A DNA stretch of 64,000 bases from Treponema socranskii subsp. buccale (GCF_024181585.1 NZ_CP054258.1:1116001-1180000), one strand, 5' to 3'; counted from the first letter of the stretch, positions 44,537-53,506 are shown. Notes: generated by a model not told the origin, from the sequence alone. Numbers and translations: made by a program.

Positions 44537-44968
44537 TTATTGTATTGCTTCGTGCGGCCAGTTCGAGACGCGGACGGTGCGCGAGCCGTCGTCGTTTACG
44601 GTTATGTCGATCTCGATTACCGTATCGGGCAGTTCGCTCATGATCTTTTCGCTCCATTCGATGACGCACACGCCGTCTCCGTAGAGCATATCGTCCGTTC
44701 CGAGGTTGATAAAATCTTCGGCACCGTCGAGGCGATAGACGTCCATGTGGTAGAGCGGCATCGTACCCGAATATTCGCTGATGAGGCAAAAGGTCGGGCT
44801 CGTGATTTCATCGCGTACGCCGAGGGAGCGCGCGATGCCTTTGGTAAGCGTCGTCTTTCCTGCAGCGAGAGTCCCGCGCATGGCGAGTATGTCGCCTTTT
44901 TGCAGGAGGCGGCCGAGCCTCTGTCCGAGCGCTTCGGTTTCTTCTGCACTCTTCGTCGTAAAGGTCAT
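44537..44968 (-). CDS. tsaE: tRNA threonylcarbamoyladenosine synthesis ATPase TsaE
   Basis: P-loop ATPase that drives TsaBD cycling in t6A synthesis. The 143 residues contain Walker A RGTLAAGKTTLTKGIA (about 31-46), SPTFCLISEY, MDVYRL and VIEWSEKI. It overlaps the small upstream gene by 4 bp (ATGA). Confidence 0.94.
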   Translation of the reverse strand: MTFTTKSAEETEALGQRLGRLLQKGDILAMRGTLAAGKTTLTKGIARSLGVRDEITSPTFCLISEYSGTMPLYHMDVYRLDGAEDFINLGTDDMLYGDGVCVIEWSEKIMSELPDTVIEIDITVNDDGSRTVRVSNWPHEAIQ

Positions 44969-45228
44969 AGCGGCAGTTTCCCTTTGGTGTCCGCTGCGGT
45001 GATATACGTCTTCAATGCGTTTTTTATCGGAACGACGGGATAATTGATCGTTTCGGAAACGACCACATCGATTTTTTTTACGCCCAGAGGATCGGTTTCG
45101 ATACTGAATTCGACCGGAGTTTCAAAATCGCCTTCGTGAAGCTCTATGACAGCCGTACCTTTAAACTTCCGAAGATAATAAATGCCGCCTGCTTCGCGGC
45201 AGATGTTCCGAATCTCCACAACTCTCAT
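44965..45228 (-). CDS. Small conserved-looking protein, unknown function
   Basis: 87 residues, mostly beta-strand in pattern (GTAVIELHEGDFETPVEFSI), with no signal peptide or cysteine motif. I do not recognise the family. It is supported as a real gene by its ATGA overlap with tsaE and its position 31 bp after the PilZ gene. Its C-terminus ends KGKLPL. Confidence 0.7.
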   Translation of the reverse strand: MRVVEIRNICREAGGIYYLRKFKGTAVIELHEGDFETPVEFSIETDPLGVKKIDVVVSETINYPVVPIKNALKTYITAADTKGKLPL

Positions 45229-45259
45229 TTCTGTACGATACCGTAATAAAGTTTAATAA

Positions 45260-46357
45260 TCAAGTCGGCGTGTTCCGTTCGCCGTTCTGTGCGGCGGCGC
45301 CGTATCGATACACGTATGCGAAAATGCGGTTTCGCGCTTTGTCCGATATGTCCGTAAAGAGGATGCCGAGGGAAAACGTATTGTTGGAAGCATTTTTATG
45401 CACTGCGACGATGAGCCCCTCCGCTTCGTATGTCGCATCGGGAAGCATGATCGAAACGCAAAGGCGCTGATTTTCTTTTATCGGGAGATTCGTCAGTATG
45501 GCGCATCCGTCGCCGGAAACGTTTGCGAGCACTCCGTCGTGGGGTTTGGTTTTTTCGTACTTGTCGTTTACCGCAGAAAAAATACAGGGGATGTTGATAT
45601 CGCTGCGTTTCGATTTCCGCTTTGTCTGCTGATTCAGATCGTTTGTGTGCGACAGTATCATTTCCGTGCCGTCGTCGAAACCGATCGAATAGCGGATGAC
45701 GCGCGTCTGAAAGCGGTACGTCATACCGCTTTTCGTCGTAAACACGAAATCGGCTTTTGAAAGCGGAGCCGGTTTATTTTCGGCGTTGTACAGCGTTTGC
45801 GGAATCGAAAGCGTCATATTTTCCGCCGTGTTTTTTTTCAGCGCGCATCGGATCTGTACGCCCTGCGGCGATAAAAAGAACAGCTTCGTTTGTTCGGGTA
45901 TGCCCGCCGTCGACGTGATCCACGTATCCGCCGCATCCTGTATTTCGATTTTTCGGCGGAGGCGAAAAAGGGACGTGATTTTTTTTTCGGCAGTGCCGCT
46001 TTGCAGCATGGCGGCGTATTGTGCGCCGAAGAGTTTGTCGACTTCGGCCGCATTGTAGATGAGATAACTTATATTGGGCGCTTTAGCCGCGCGGCAGATT
46101 TCCCACAAAAGAGATGCTTCGGCTTTCGAAAGCGAAAGGCGCTTCGCCGTCTTTTCGATGTCGCCGTATGTCGTCAGCCGTTTTTTTTGCGCTTCAAGCC
46201 ATTCGGGAGAGGAGCGGATGCGCTTACGCATTTGATACAGCAGATAGATGACGAAAAATACGAGAATGATAAAGGCGGGGATGAGCAGGTACGCGTAGTA
46301 ATGCGTCGCAAGGCGCGCTTGGAGCGGCGTGATGCCGCTCGGTACGTTATAGCGCAT
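45260..46357 (-). CDS. PilZ domain membrane protein (probable c-di-GMP receptor)
   Basis: 365 residues. One membrane helix at about 22-44 is followed by basic residues. A helical middle region leads to a PilZ domain at about 235-350 with the cyclic di-GMP motifs RKSKR (RxxxR) and NVSGDG (N/DxSxxG). Both are intact, so ligand binding is plausible. Its position directly downstream of fliD suggests a role in motility control (inference). It overlaps the preceding gene by 11 bp. Confidence 0.87.
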   Translation of the reverse strand: MRYNVPSGITPLQARLATHYYAYLLIPAFIILVFFVIYLLYQMRKRIRSSPEWLEAQKKRLTTYGDIEKTAKRLSLSKAEASLLWEICRAAKAPNISYLIYNAAEVDKLFGAQYAAMLQSGTAEKKITSLFRLRRKIEIQDAADTWITSTAGIPEQTKLFFLSPQGVQIRCALKKNTAENMTLSIPQTLYNAENKPAPLSKADFVFTTKSGMTYRFQTRVIRYSIGFDDGTEMILSHTNDLNQQTKRKSKRSDINIPCIFSAVNDKYEKTKPHDGVLANVSGDGCAILTNLPIKENQRLCVSIMLPDATYEAEGLIVAVHKNASNNTFSLGILFTDISDKARNRIFAYVYRYGAAAQNGERNTPT

Positions 46358-46946
46358 GGAAAACCTCGAGCGCTTTTGATGCGAGCTTTAAGCGCGGGCA
46401 TATTTCGTATTCGGCCAAATCGCCGACGAGCACCGTATCGTTCGCTTTGAGCGCTTCTTCGAATTCCGAAAGCACGGGCGTAAGATCGGCAAAAAAATCG
46501 GACACCTGTTTTCCGTCGACGACGATCGCGCCGTACGTATCGGGAAAAAGGGATGCGAGAGAAGCCGTCCGACAGAAGACTTCGATGTCGTCGGCAAGCT
46601 CCGCGATCGCGGCGGTCGCTTCTTTCCCTTTGCCGCTTTGCAGATCGACGGGAACTCGTTCCATGCGTTCGGCAAGCGATGAAAAAAGACCGGAAAGCTT
46701 TTTAAAAGAATCGGCTATCGATTGTTTTGTCACGACTTCGAATTCGATTTTCGTCGACGATGAAAGCGGAAGTTTTGCGTATTCGTCGAATGAAAAAGCG
46801 TCGACTTTTTGCCCGTCCGCACGGATACCGATAACCGCCGCATCGTTTTCTTCGCACGTCGCTTCAAACGAGCGCAGTACGTCTCCGATCGTCTTTTCGT
46901 CTTCAAGCGTCACGTCGATTTTTGCACCGTTGACAAATAAATCCAT
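46347..46946 (-). CDS. Hypothetical protein in the fliD operon
   Basis: 199 residues without signal peptide or membrane segments. An N-terminal ubiquitin-like strand pattern (MDLFVNGAKIDVTLEDEKTI) is followed by helices (about 75-199). I do not recognise a named family. It starts 23 bp after fliD and overlaps the PilZ gene. Its size and position would suit a cytosolic chaperone or assembly factor for a filament protein, but that is only positional inference. Confidence 0.75.
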   Translation of the reverse strand: MDLFVNGAKIDVTLEDEKTIGDVLRSFEATCEENDAAVIGIRADGQKVDAFSFDEYAKLPLSSSTKIEFEVVTKQSIADSFKKLSGLFSSLAERMERVPVDLQSGKGKEATAAIAELADDIEVFCRTASLASLFPDTYGAIVVDGKQVSDFFADLTPVLSEFEEALKANDTVLVGDLAEYEICPRLKLASKALEVFHAL

Positions 46947-46969
46947 AACAATTCCTTAATCGATTTTTT

Positions 46970-49033
46970 TTATTGTTCGTTGTTTCTGTTGTTTTGCCGC
47001 ATAAAATTCGAAATAGTCGTCTGCTGACTTTCGAGACTGTTCAACGATCCTTCCATATTTGCAAACTTTCTTCGAAGTTCCTTTTCTTTTTTATCCATCT
47101 GCGTTTCAAGCTGCGCTATTTTCGTTTCGGACGATTTGATGCGCGTGTCGAGTGCGCTTATCTTCGTGCCGATGATGCCGCCCGTTTGGACGTATGCGCC
47201 GAGTTCGCGATCCAATCGGTATGCGATGCCCGAATCGACTATGAGATCTCCGTCGCTGTCATAGCCGAACATATTTTTAATATCTTCGAGGTGAGAGGCG
47301 AGGGCGGCGTCGAGTTTTTTTTCGTCGATTTCGAGATAGCCGCGCAGCCGGCTCGCCGTATAACCTCCGGTGCTTCCGCTCGCGTTCGTCGAAATGCCGA
47401 TCTGGGAGAGCATCGTTATGACCGCATCCTCTTTTGTTTGATAGCGCGAACTTTGAATAATTTGGAAATTCGATTTCATATTCGTAAGCGAAAAGTCGCC
47501 CATAAAAAGCCCGAGCCGCGCTTTTTCCTTTTCGCGCCGATCGTCGGAAAGGTAGGTGAGTTCGTCGACGATTTCGCTTTTGTTTTGCGAAAGAATATTG
47601 ATTTGCGCGATCGATTCGTTATATTTTCCGACGAAAGTGATGAGCGCGTCTTTTGCCGATTTGACGTCCGGATCGATTTTGATCGTCGCCGTCCTTTCGG
47701 TTTTTTCGTGCACGTGAAGCGTTACCTCGGGCACGACGTCGTCGATATCGTTCGTCGGCCGCTTGATCGTAATGCCTTCGTACGTGATGATCGCATCCCG
47801 CGCCGTCGACGCGGCATTGTTCGGCGTAAAACCGCCTGCGGATTTCGGATCGTAGAGCGAAACGGACGACATCGTAAAAGCCGTACCCGTGTTCCGGTTT
47901 CGGATGACGATCGAAGCGATACCCGGGTAATCGTTCGTGTCGATATCGATCGCCGTTTTGTCGCTCGTCAATATGTTCGGCGTCGCGATTTCTTGTTCGC
48001 TTCCGTCGCTCATGAGCGCGTAGACGACGCTTGCCGACGTTACGGGTAAAAGATCCGCACTCCTCGTCTCTTGGCTTTTCGAAAGCAGGGTATCCGACGG
48101 ATTGTTGTCGATGACGACGTCCTGAAACGACGCATAACCCGCATTGGGAAGTTCGGGAGAAATCGCTTTTGTGTTGAGCGCCGCCGTTACGTCTCCGACA
48201 GATGCCGGCGTGAGCGTAAACGAAATATGCTTTCCTTCGTTCCCCTGCGGAACTGCGAGCGAAAATCCGCTTCGCGGCGGGATCGAAACCTTTCCGTTTG
48301 AAACGGTGATCGCGGTATTCGTGAGGCGCGGAAGTCCTTCCTGCTCGAGGGCGGCTCGTTGCGGCGGAGCGGGGCGGAATTCAGCCTGCGTTTTTCCGAA
48401 AGAGGCCGCATCCGATTTTACCGGACGTATCATCCCCGTTTCGATCGCAAAGGTTTTCGCCGCGTCTTCAAACGTGAGGCGATTCGCTTCTCCCGTTTTT
48501 TTCGATTCGATGAGGATAGTTTTCGTACCCGCGCCGGAGCCGATGACGAGCGAATTGATGAGATCGCCGCCCCTCTTGTTGAGCGCTTTTGAAAAATCGG
48601 TAAGAGAGCCGCCTTTCCAATTGAACGAAACGGATTTGTCCGCTACGCGAAACGTGTAGGTTCCCGCCGGGACTTTCGTGTTATCGGGGAGTTCGGACGA
48701 TAAAAAACGGTCGGCGCTCGCCGGCTGTATGACGTTGACTTTAAATGATTGATATTGCGCACCCCGATTCGCGTCCGCCGTGATCGCGTATTCGTCGGAC
48801 GATGAGGCGAGCTTGTTGTTGAACGGATTTTCGTAGGAATACAGCGTCTTAACGCTGTCGCGGAATTCCGTCAATTTTCTGTTGACGTCCCGCCACGCGT
48901 TTTGCTGCGCTTGGTAGGTTTTGAGCGTGTCCTGCTCCCTTGTCAGCGGGACACGCTCGACCTTCATAAGTTTTTCTACCGTGTCGTTCGTGTTGTATTT
49001 ATCGGTGACACCCGGTATGTTCAATCCTGGCAT
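46970..49033 (-). CDS. fliD: Flagellar filament cap protein FliD
   Basis: Caps the growing periplasmic flagellar filament. The 687 residues begin MPGLNIPGVTDKYNTNDTVE, and the N-terminal FliD_N domain covers about 10-110 (KLMKVERVPLTREQDTLKTY). The FliD_C domain lies at about 400-670, ending in a coiled-coil (LDTRIKSSETKIAQLETQMD). It follows flaG by 26 bp. Confidence 0.93.
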   Translation of the reverse strand: MPGLNIPGVTDKYNTNDTVEKLMKVERVPLTREQDTLKTYQAQQNAWRDVNRKLTEFRDSVKTLYSYENPFNNKLASSSDEYAITADANRGAQYQSFKVNVIQPASADRFLSSELPDNTKVPAGTYTFRVADKSVSFNWKGGSLTDFSKALNKRGGDLINSLVIGSGAGTKTILIESKKTGEANRLTFEDAAKTFAIETGMIRPVKSDAASFGKTQAEFRPAPPQRAALEQEGLPRLTNTAITVSNGKVSIPPRSGFSLAVPQGNEGKHISFTLTPASVGDVTAALNTKAISPELPNAGYASFQDVVIDNNPSDTLLSKSQETRSADLLPVTSASVVYALMSDGSEQEIATPNILTSDKTAIDIDTNDYPGIASIVIRNRNTGTAFTMSSVSLYDPKSAGGFTPNNAASTARDAIITYEGITIKRPTNDIDDVVPEVTLHVHEKTERTATIKIDPDVKSAKDALITFVGKYNESIAQINILSQNKSEIVDELTYLSDDRREKEKARLGLFMGDFSLTNMKSNFQIIQSSRYQTKEDAVITMLSQIGISTNASGSTGGYTASRLRGYLEIDEKKLDAALASHLEDIKNMFGYDSDGDLIVDSGIAYRLDRELGAYVQTGGIIGTKISALDTRIKSSETKIAQLETQMDKKEKELRRKFANMEGSLNSLESQQTTISNFMRQNNRNNEQ

Positions 49034-49059
49034 AATCCGCGTTTATCCGCAAGATACGA

Positions 49060-49446
49060 TTAAATCATTTCATCAAAAAGCAAACCGATCGCTTTTTTCA
49101 TGCTGACTTTCATCTTCTGTATATCTTCGGACGGTATCTCCTTGATCACCTTGTTGGTGCTCGGATCCAATACGCTGATGACGACTTCTCCGAGCTCTTC
49201 ATTGACGCTGAAGCGCAGGGAACGGCGACCTATCACCATATCGGACAGCCGCTGGAGCTGCTGTGCGTTTTCCCGTATTTCGGCAAGGTTTTGTGCAATG
49301 TTTTGCGCTACTTCAGCTCCTCCCGGCACCGAGCGGGCGACTCCCGCCGTCGTTGTTCCGGAACCGAGTATCTGCGGAGCGACTTTGAAGTAGTTTTGGC
49401 CATCCATTGCCAAAGCCTGCCCGATACTGCTTGTAATTGTATTCAT
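49060..49446 (-). CDS. flaG: FlaG family flagellar protein
   Basis: 128 residues with the FlaG core at about 70-125 (RRSLRFSVNEELGEVVISVL, VIKEIPSEDIQKM). FlaG proteins influence filament length. AGGAGG upstream of the ATG is clear. It lies between flaB and fliD; a leader hairpin precedes it. Confidence 0.9.
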   Translation of the reverse strand: MNTITSSIGQALAMDGQNYFKVAPQILGSGTTTAGVARSVPGGAEVAQNIAQNLAEIRENAQQLQRLSDMVIGRRSLRFSVNEELGEVVISVLDPSTNKVIKEIPSEDIQKMKVSMKKAIGLLFDEMI

Positions 49447-49469
49447 AGGGCAATCCTCCTGAAAAAGAA

Positions 49470-49497
49470 CGGGAAGGGGCGCATCCTTTCCGTTACG
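49470..49497 (-). promoter_or_regulatory. Leader hairpin of flaG with GGAUG element
   Basis: On the minus strand, AACGGAAAGG pairs with CCTTCCCGTT (one mismatch). AAAGGATG, at the top of the stem and loop, resembles the CsrA core ARGGAUG. It lies about 25-50 nt upstream of the flaG start. Confidence 0.4.
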
Positions 49498-49551
49498 TTT
49501 ATTGTCAAAAAGACGACATCCGGTTGTCTCTCGGACAATAATCCGATTTTC

Positions 49552-50403
49552 TTACTGCAACAGCGCTAAAACGTTTTGCGTTTGGCTGTTTGCCTGTGCA
49601 AGCATCGCGGTCCCCGATTGTGTGAGAATCGAGTTTTTCGTGTAGTCCACGATTTCCGAAGCCATATCGGTATCTCTGATACGCGATTCGGCAGCCTGCA
49701 TGTTTTCCGCAGCGACGTTTACGCCTTTCGAGGCCATCTCGAAGCGGTTTTGATACGCACCGAGATCCGCCCGCTGTTTCGTTACCCGAAGCAGCGCGCT
49801 GTCCACGGCGCCGAGCGTGGCGTTTGCCAAGTCCGGCGTTGCGATCGAAATCTGCTCGTTGTCGCCGTCTGCGTTTTTCAAGCCGAGCGCCGTCGCCGTC
49901 ATCGTGCCGATGTAGACGCGGACGTTTTGGTCGACGTTTGCACCGACATGAAACTGCATCGTCTTTGCGCCGTCCCAGCGGCCGAAACTGCCCGTGAGCA
50001 TATTCATACCGTTGAACTGCGCTTGACTTGCGACGCGGTCGACTTCCGACACAAGCTGAGAAACCTCAACTTGGATCTGCATACGATCTTCATCGCTGTA
50101 GATGCCGTTCGCCGCTTGAATCGCGAGTTCGCGGACGCGCTGAAGGATATCCGTCGTTTCCTGAAGATAGCCTTCCGTCGTCTGTAAAAACGACACACCG
50201 TTTTCGATGTTTCGCCCCGCCTGATTCAAACCGCGGATTTGACTCCGCAGCTTTTCGGACACTGCAAGACCCGATGCATCATCTCCGGCTTTGTTGATCC
50301 GTTCGCCGGAAGCGAGTTTCTCGATGTTTCCCTGTATGTTGGCATTCGAAATGCCGAGCACACGGTCAGCATAGAGCGAACTCATATTGTGATTGATAAT
50401 CAT
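49552..50403 (-). CDS. flaB: Flagellin core protein FlaB
   Basis: Core subunit of the periplasmic flagellar filament, 283 residues, no signal peptide. The N-terminal helical domain has [14 protein letters not shown] and [20 protein letters not shown]; the C-terminal domain ends [16 protein letters not shown]. The variable surface domain is absent, as in all spirochaete FlaBs. GGAGGG upstream sets the ATG at 50403. It is about 65-70% similar by eye to the flaB copy next to it. Confidence 0.95.
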   Translation of the reverse strand: MIINHNMSSLYADRVLGISNANIQGNIEKLASGERINKAGDDASGLAVSEKLRSQIRGLNQAGRNIENGVSFLQTTEGYLQETTDILQRVRELAIQAANGIYSDEDRMQIQVEVSQLVSEVDRVASQAQFNGMNMLTGSFGRWDGAKTMQFHVGANVDQNVRVYIGTMTATALGLKNADGDNEQISIATPDLANATLGAVDSALLRVTKQRADLGAYQNRFEMASKGVNVAAENMQAAESRIRDTDMASEIVDYTKNSILTQSGTAMLAQANSQTQNVLALLQ

Positions 50404-50676
50404 AATGTGTGCCCTCCATGTTTACGTACCCGCAGAACATCATGCTCTGCGTCCTTGCCGTGAGGGCTGACTTTCCGGTTAGTGCGCCCCCGGAAAGCAG
50501 ATTCAGACCCGTTACGGCAGGAAAAATCAGCCTTTTTGCAAGCCGATTTTTCCTGCCGCCACAACCTATGGATTGCACATTGTCAAAGAACAAAAGCATG
50601 TCCGAACGCATGCTCGATAGTTACAGTACACAAGAAAATAGGGCGGAACCCGCTTTTCCCGTATAAGTGTACTACA
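50404..50676 (-). promoter_or_regulatory. Structured spacer between the two flaB genes
   Basis: 273 bp. On the minus strand it holds a perfect 14-bp inverted repeat CGGCAGGAAAAATC with a 16-nt loop (50515-50558), then CTTTCCGG/CCGGAAAG (about 50470-50497), then the Shine-Dalgarno GGAGGG. No sigma28 promoter is visible, so the downstream flaB may be read from the upstream unit or from TTGACA near 50580 with an unclear -10. Confidence 0.55.
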
Positions 50677-51537
50677 CTATCTCAGTAATGACAAGACATT
50701 TTGTGTCTGCGCGTTCGCCTGTGCGAGCATCGCCGTTCCCGCCTGCTGCAAAACGGTGTTTTTCGTAAATTCGACCATCTGTTTTGCCATGTTCGTGTCG
50801 CGGATGCGGCTTTCGGACGCCTGCGTATTTTCGGCTGCGATATCGAGTCCGCGGATCGCGTACTCCATGCGGTTTTGATACGCACCCAAATCCGCCCGCT
50901 GTTTGTTGATCCGTTTGATCGCTTCGTCGAGCGTGCCGATGACGCGGTTCGCTTCTTCCGGTGTCGCAATCGAAACCTTTTCTTCGGTACCGAGTACGCG
51001 CAGTCCGAGCGCCGTCGCCGACATCGTGCCGATGTACACCTGCATCCGCTGATCCATGTTCGCTCCGATATGGAACCACATGGAACCGGTGACCGTGTTT
51101 TCTCCCGTCGGGCGGGCAAAGCGTCCGGTGAGCATGTTCATGCCGTTGAATTGGGCGGAACTTGCGACGCGGTCGATTTCCGATACGAGGGAAGAAACTT
51201 CGACTTGAATCTGCATGCGGTCTTCATCGCTGTAAATACCGTTCGACGATTGGACAGCCAATTCGCGGATGCGCTGGATGATGTCCGTCGTCTCCTGCAG
51301 ATAGCCTTCCGTCGTTTGGATAAAGCTGATACCGTTTTGCGCGTTCGTCGACGCCTGGTTCAAACCGCGGATTTGGCTGCGCATCTTTTCCGATACGGCG
51401 AGTCCCGACGCATCGTCTCCCGCGCGATTGATCCGTTCACCCGATGAAAGCTTTTCCATATCTTTTGCAAGACTGACACCGGTGACGCCGAGCTGGCGGC
51501 TGGCAAATAATGCCGACATGTTGTGGTTGATAACCAT
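50677..51537 (-). CDS. flaB: Flagellin core protein FlaB
   Basis: Second FlaB copy, 286 residues: [19 protein letters not shown] and [20 protein letters not shown] at the N-terminus, [16 protein letters not shown] at the C-terminus. GGAGG at 51545-51549 fixes the ATG at 51537. It is preceded by a 155-nt leader and a strong sigma28-type promoter, making it the probable head of the flaB-flaB-flaG-fliD string. Confidence 0.95.
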   Translation of the reverse strand: MVINHNMSALFASRQLGVTGVSLAKDMEKLSSGERINRAGDDASGLAVSEKMRSQIRGLNQASTNAQNGISFIQTTEGYLQETTDIIQRIRELAVQSSNGIYSDEDRMQIQVEVSSLVSEIDRVASSAQFNGMNMLTGRFARPTGENTVTGSMWFHIGANMDQRMQVYIGTMSATALGLRVLGTEEKVSIATPEEANRVIGTLDEAIKRINKQRADLGAYQNRMEYAIRGLDIAAENTQASESRIRDTNMAKQMVEFTKNTVLQQAGTAMLAQANAQTQNVLSLLR

Positions 51538-51563
51538 AGGTATTCCTCCGTGGAATAGATGTA

Positions 51564-51583
51564 CGGCAGAATCCTTTCTGCCG
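51564..51583 (-). promoter_or_regulatory. CsrA-like hairpin in the flaB leader
   Basis: A perfect 8-bp stem CGGCAGAA/TTCTGCCG presents AGGA as its loop, about 30 nt upstream of the start. The Shine-Dalgarno sequence itself (GGAGG) gives a second GGA. Two GGA sites, one in a hairpin loop and one at the ribosome site, is the known layout of CsrA-controlled flagellin leaders. Confidence 0.55.
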
Positions 51584-51699
51584 GTTTGCAAAAAAGTGCA
51601 TCTGTTTACAAGGCTACATCTACACTTTTCTGCAAGTGAATCGTAAATTTACGGCGGTACGGCTTGACAAGTCGCGCCGCAAATTCCAATCCTTACTCA

Positions 51700-51727
51700 A
51701 TATCGGCACGGAGCGCAAAAAACTTTA
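51700..51727 (-). promoter_or_regulatory. Sigma28 (FliA-type) promoter of flaB
   Basis: On the minus strand, TAAAGTTT (51727-51720), 12 bp, GCCGATAT (51707-51700). This matches the motility sigma consensus TAAAGTTT-N11-GCCGATAA at 15 of 16 positions, with a spacer one base longer. The start would be near 51692. Confidence 0.85.
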
Positions 51728-51765
51728 GCGAATTTTTAAATTTTTTTTCATTTTTTTTCGATGGA

Positions 51766-52419
51766 TCATCGGAGCATTTCGATGATGCGCCGCATACTGC
51801 GCCCCGCCTTTCCGCGGTGAGAAATCGCATTTTTTTCTTCGTCGGAAAGTTCGGCTGCGGTTTTTCCGATTTCGGGGATAAAAAAAATCGGATCGTAGCC
51901 GAAGCCGCCGTTTCCGCGTGCATCTTCGATCGACGAGACGATTTGCCCTTCCATCGTTTCCTGCGCGGCGTACATGCGCTCGCCTCCCAAATAGAGCACC
52001 ATCGAACAGGTGTAATGCGCGCTCCGCTCGCCGTGCAAAAAACGACAATCGCCCGTATTTCCGGAAAGCGCATCATCGAGCTCTTCGATGAGAAAGCGGT
52101 TTTGCGCATTCTGATCGGTTTTTTTGCCGTCCGCTCTGCCGCGTGGAAAATTCCGTCCGCCGTAGCGCGAAGAGAAAATGCCGGGTCTGCCTCCGAGCGC
52201 GTCGACCGAAATGCCCGAATCGTCGGCGATGACGGGGCAATGCACGATGTCGTAGAGGGCTCGCGCTTTTATCAAAGCGTTTTCGAAAAACGTCGTACCC
52301 GTTTCTTCGGGATCAAAATCGATTCCTTCGTCCGCCGGAATGACGATTTCGTACGGTGAAAAGATTTCGGCCGCTTCGCGCTTTTTGTGCGCATTGTTCG
52401 TAGCGAGGTAGAGCTTCAT
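51766..52419 (-). CDS. rdgB: Non-canonical purine NTP pyrophosphatase (RdgB/HAM1)
   Basis: Hydrolyses ITP, dITP and XTP to keep damaged purines out of DNA. The 217 residues include LATNNAHKKREA (about 4-15), FFENALIKARAL, DDSGISVDALGGRPGIFSSR (about 64-83) and FGYDPIFF. The ATG at 52419 is chosen because MKLYLATNN is the canonical start; TATGAT lies 6 bp upstream and there is no Shine-Dalgarno sequence. Confidence 0.94.
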   Translation of the reverse strand: MKLYLATNNAHKKREAAEIFSPYEIVIPADEGIDFDPEETGTTFFENALIKARALYDIVHCPVIADDSGISVDALGGRPGIFSSRYGGRNFPRGRADGKKTDQNAQNRFLIEELDDALSGNTGDCRFLHGERSAHYTCSMVLYLGGERMYAAQETMEGQIVSSIEDARGNGGFGYDPIFFIPEIGKTAAELSDEEKNAISHRGKAGRSMRRIIEMLR

Positions 52420-52425
52420 ATCGTC

Positions 52426-52454
52426 ATCATACAGCGGAAGCAAAAGTTTCGCAA
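52426..52454 (-). promoter_or_regulatory. rdgB promoter adjoining the start codon
   Basis: On the minus strand, TTGCGA (52454-52449), 17 bp, TATGAT (52431-52426), 6 bp to the ATG. Confidence 0.5.
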
Positions 52455-52500
52455 CGCGGGCGGAACTTCGCGCTTCTATTTTCCGTGTCCTTTCAGCGCT

Positions 52501-53421
52501 TTATTCGGGAATATCTGTCGTTTCGGTTTCTCTTTCTTTTTTACGCATGAGCTTTTGCGCTCTCGTGATGTAGTGGCTTACTTGCCGTTCGCAGATGCCG
52601 AGTATGTTCGCAATCATTTTATTTGTCGGGCAGACACGCCAGCGGCTTTCCCTGAGTTCTTTGTTTTTGTGTTTCCAGCTTTCCGTCTGCTTGCGATATT
52701 TTTTCAGCAGTAATTCGGTATCGGTTTTTTCTTTATCGCAGAGTTTGAGCTGCATATAGTATTTTCGATGAAAATAATACGCGTTGTCCCGCCGCTTGAT
52801 AATCGTATTGCGCCGTTCGATTCTCGAATACAAAAGCGAATTGAGTTCGGCGATGAGACGCTGCAGTTCCGCGCTTTGCAGTTTGCAATATGAACTTACT
52901 TCATCGACCGAAGAAGCCGGAATATAATAGCTCGATTTCAGAGCGAGGATGAGCGCGGTTTTCGCATCGCCTGCGTTTGTCGCGTTGCACCTTCGCGAGA
53001 GCGCTTTCCATATTTTCGTATTTGAAACGGGAGCGTATCGGACTTTCGGTTCCGCGACGATAAAGGAAAGACTTTCATCCGTCCGTTTCGAATCTTCAGG
53101 GTATGAAAAGGCTTTCATATTGCTGTCGGCGATAAATTTCCGTATAGCTTCACGTTTTTGCGTCAAAATCAAGCCCCGCACGAAAGCGTAGAGGTAAGAA
53201 CCGAAAGCGCCGCAATTTTTATCGAACCGCTTGAAAACCTGTGCGCCTTTTTGCAAAACGGTGAGGATGATTTCGCTTTTAAAATCGTCGTCGAATCCTG
53301 CAAGACCGAAACGGTAGGGTTCGCGGAAAATATATTCGGCAATTTTTTTAACCGCTTCTTCTTTTGAAAGCGTTCCCGCTTGTACGAGGTCCGGTAAATC
53401 ATCGATTTTCTTGGTACCCAT
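52501..53421 (-). CDS. Sigma-factor-like protein, unknown function
   Basis: 306 residues that I cannot place in a named family. Residues about 45-100 resemble sigma70 region 2 (FDKNCGAFGSYLYAFVRGLI, compare the ECF pattern FDxxxGxFxxWLxxIARN). Residues about 265-295 form a helix-turn-helix like region 4 (NKMIANILGICERQVSHYIT). Between them is a long helical, lysine-rich stretch (about 125-260) that sigma factors do not normally have. AAGGAGA upstream sets the ATG. It is an independent unit between the hbd terminator and rdgB. It could be a divergent sigma factor or only a DNA-binding protein with shared folds. Confidence 0.75.
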   Translation of the reverse strand: MGTKKIDDLPDLVQAGTLSKEEAVKKIAEYIFREPYRFGLAGFDDDFKSEIILTVLQKGAQVFKRFDKNCGAFGSYLYAFVRGLILTQKREAIRKFIADSNMKAFSYPEDSKRTDESLSFIVAEPKVRYAPVSNTKIWKALSRRCNATNAGDAKTALILALKSSYYIPASSVDEVSSYCKLQSAELQRLIAELNSLLYSRIERRNTIIKRRDNAYYFHRKYYMQLKLCDKEKTDTELLLKKYRKQTESWKHKNKELRESRWRVCPTNKMIANILGICERQVSHYITRAQKLMRKKERETETTDIPE

Positions 53422-53506
53422 ATTTGCTGTCTCCTTTTGATTGCGATATCGTTAGAGATAGCAATGTTTATGCCAAGCTGTGCGGCGAATCGATTCTATG
53501 CGACGC

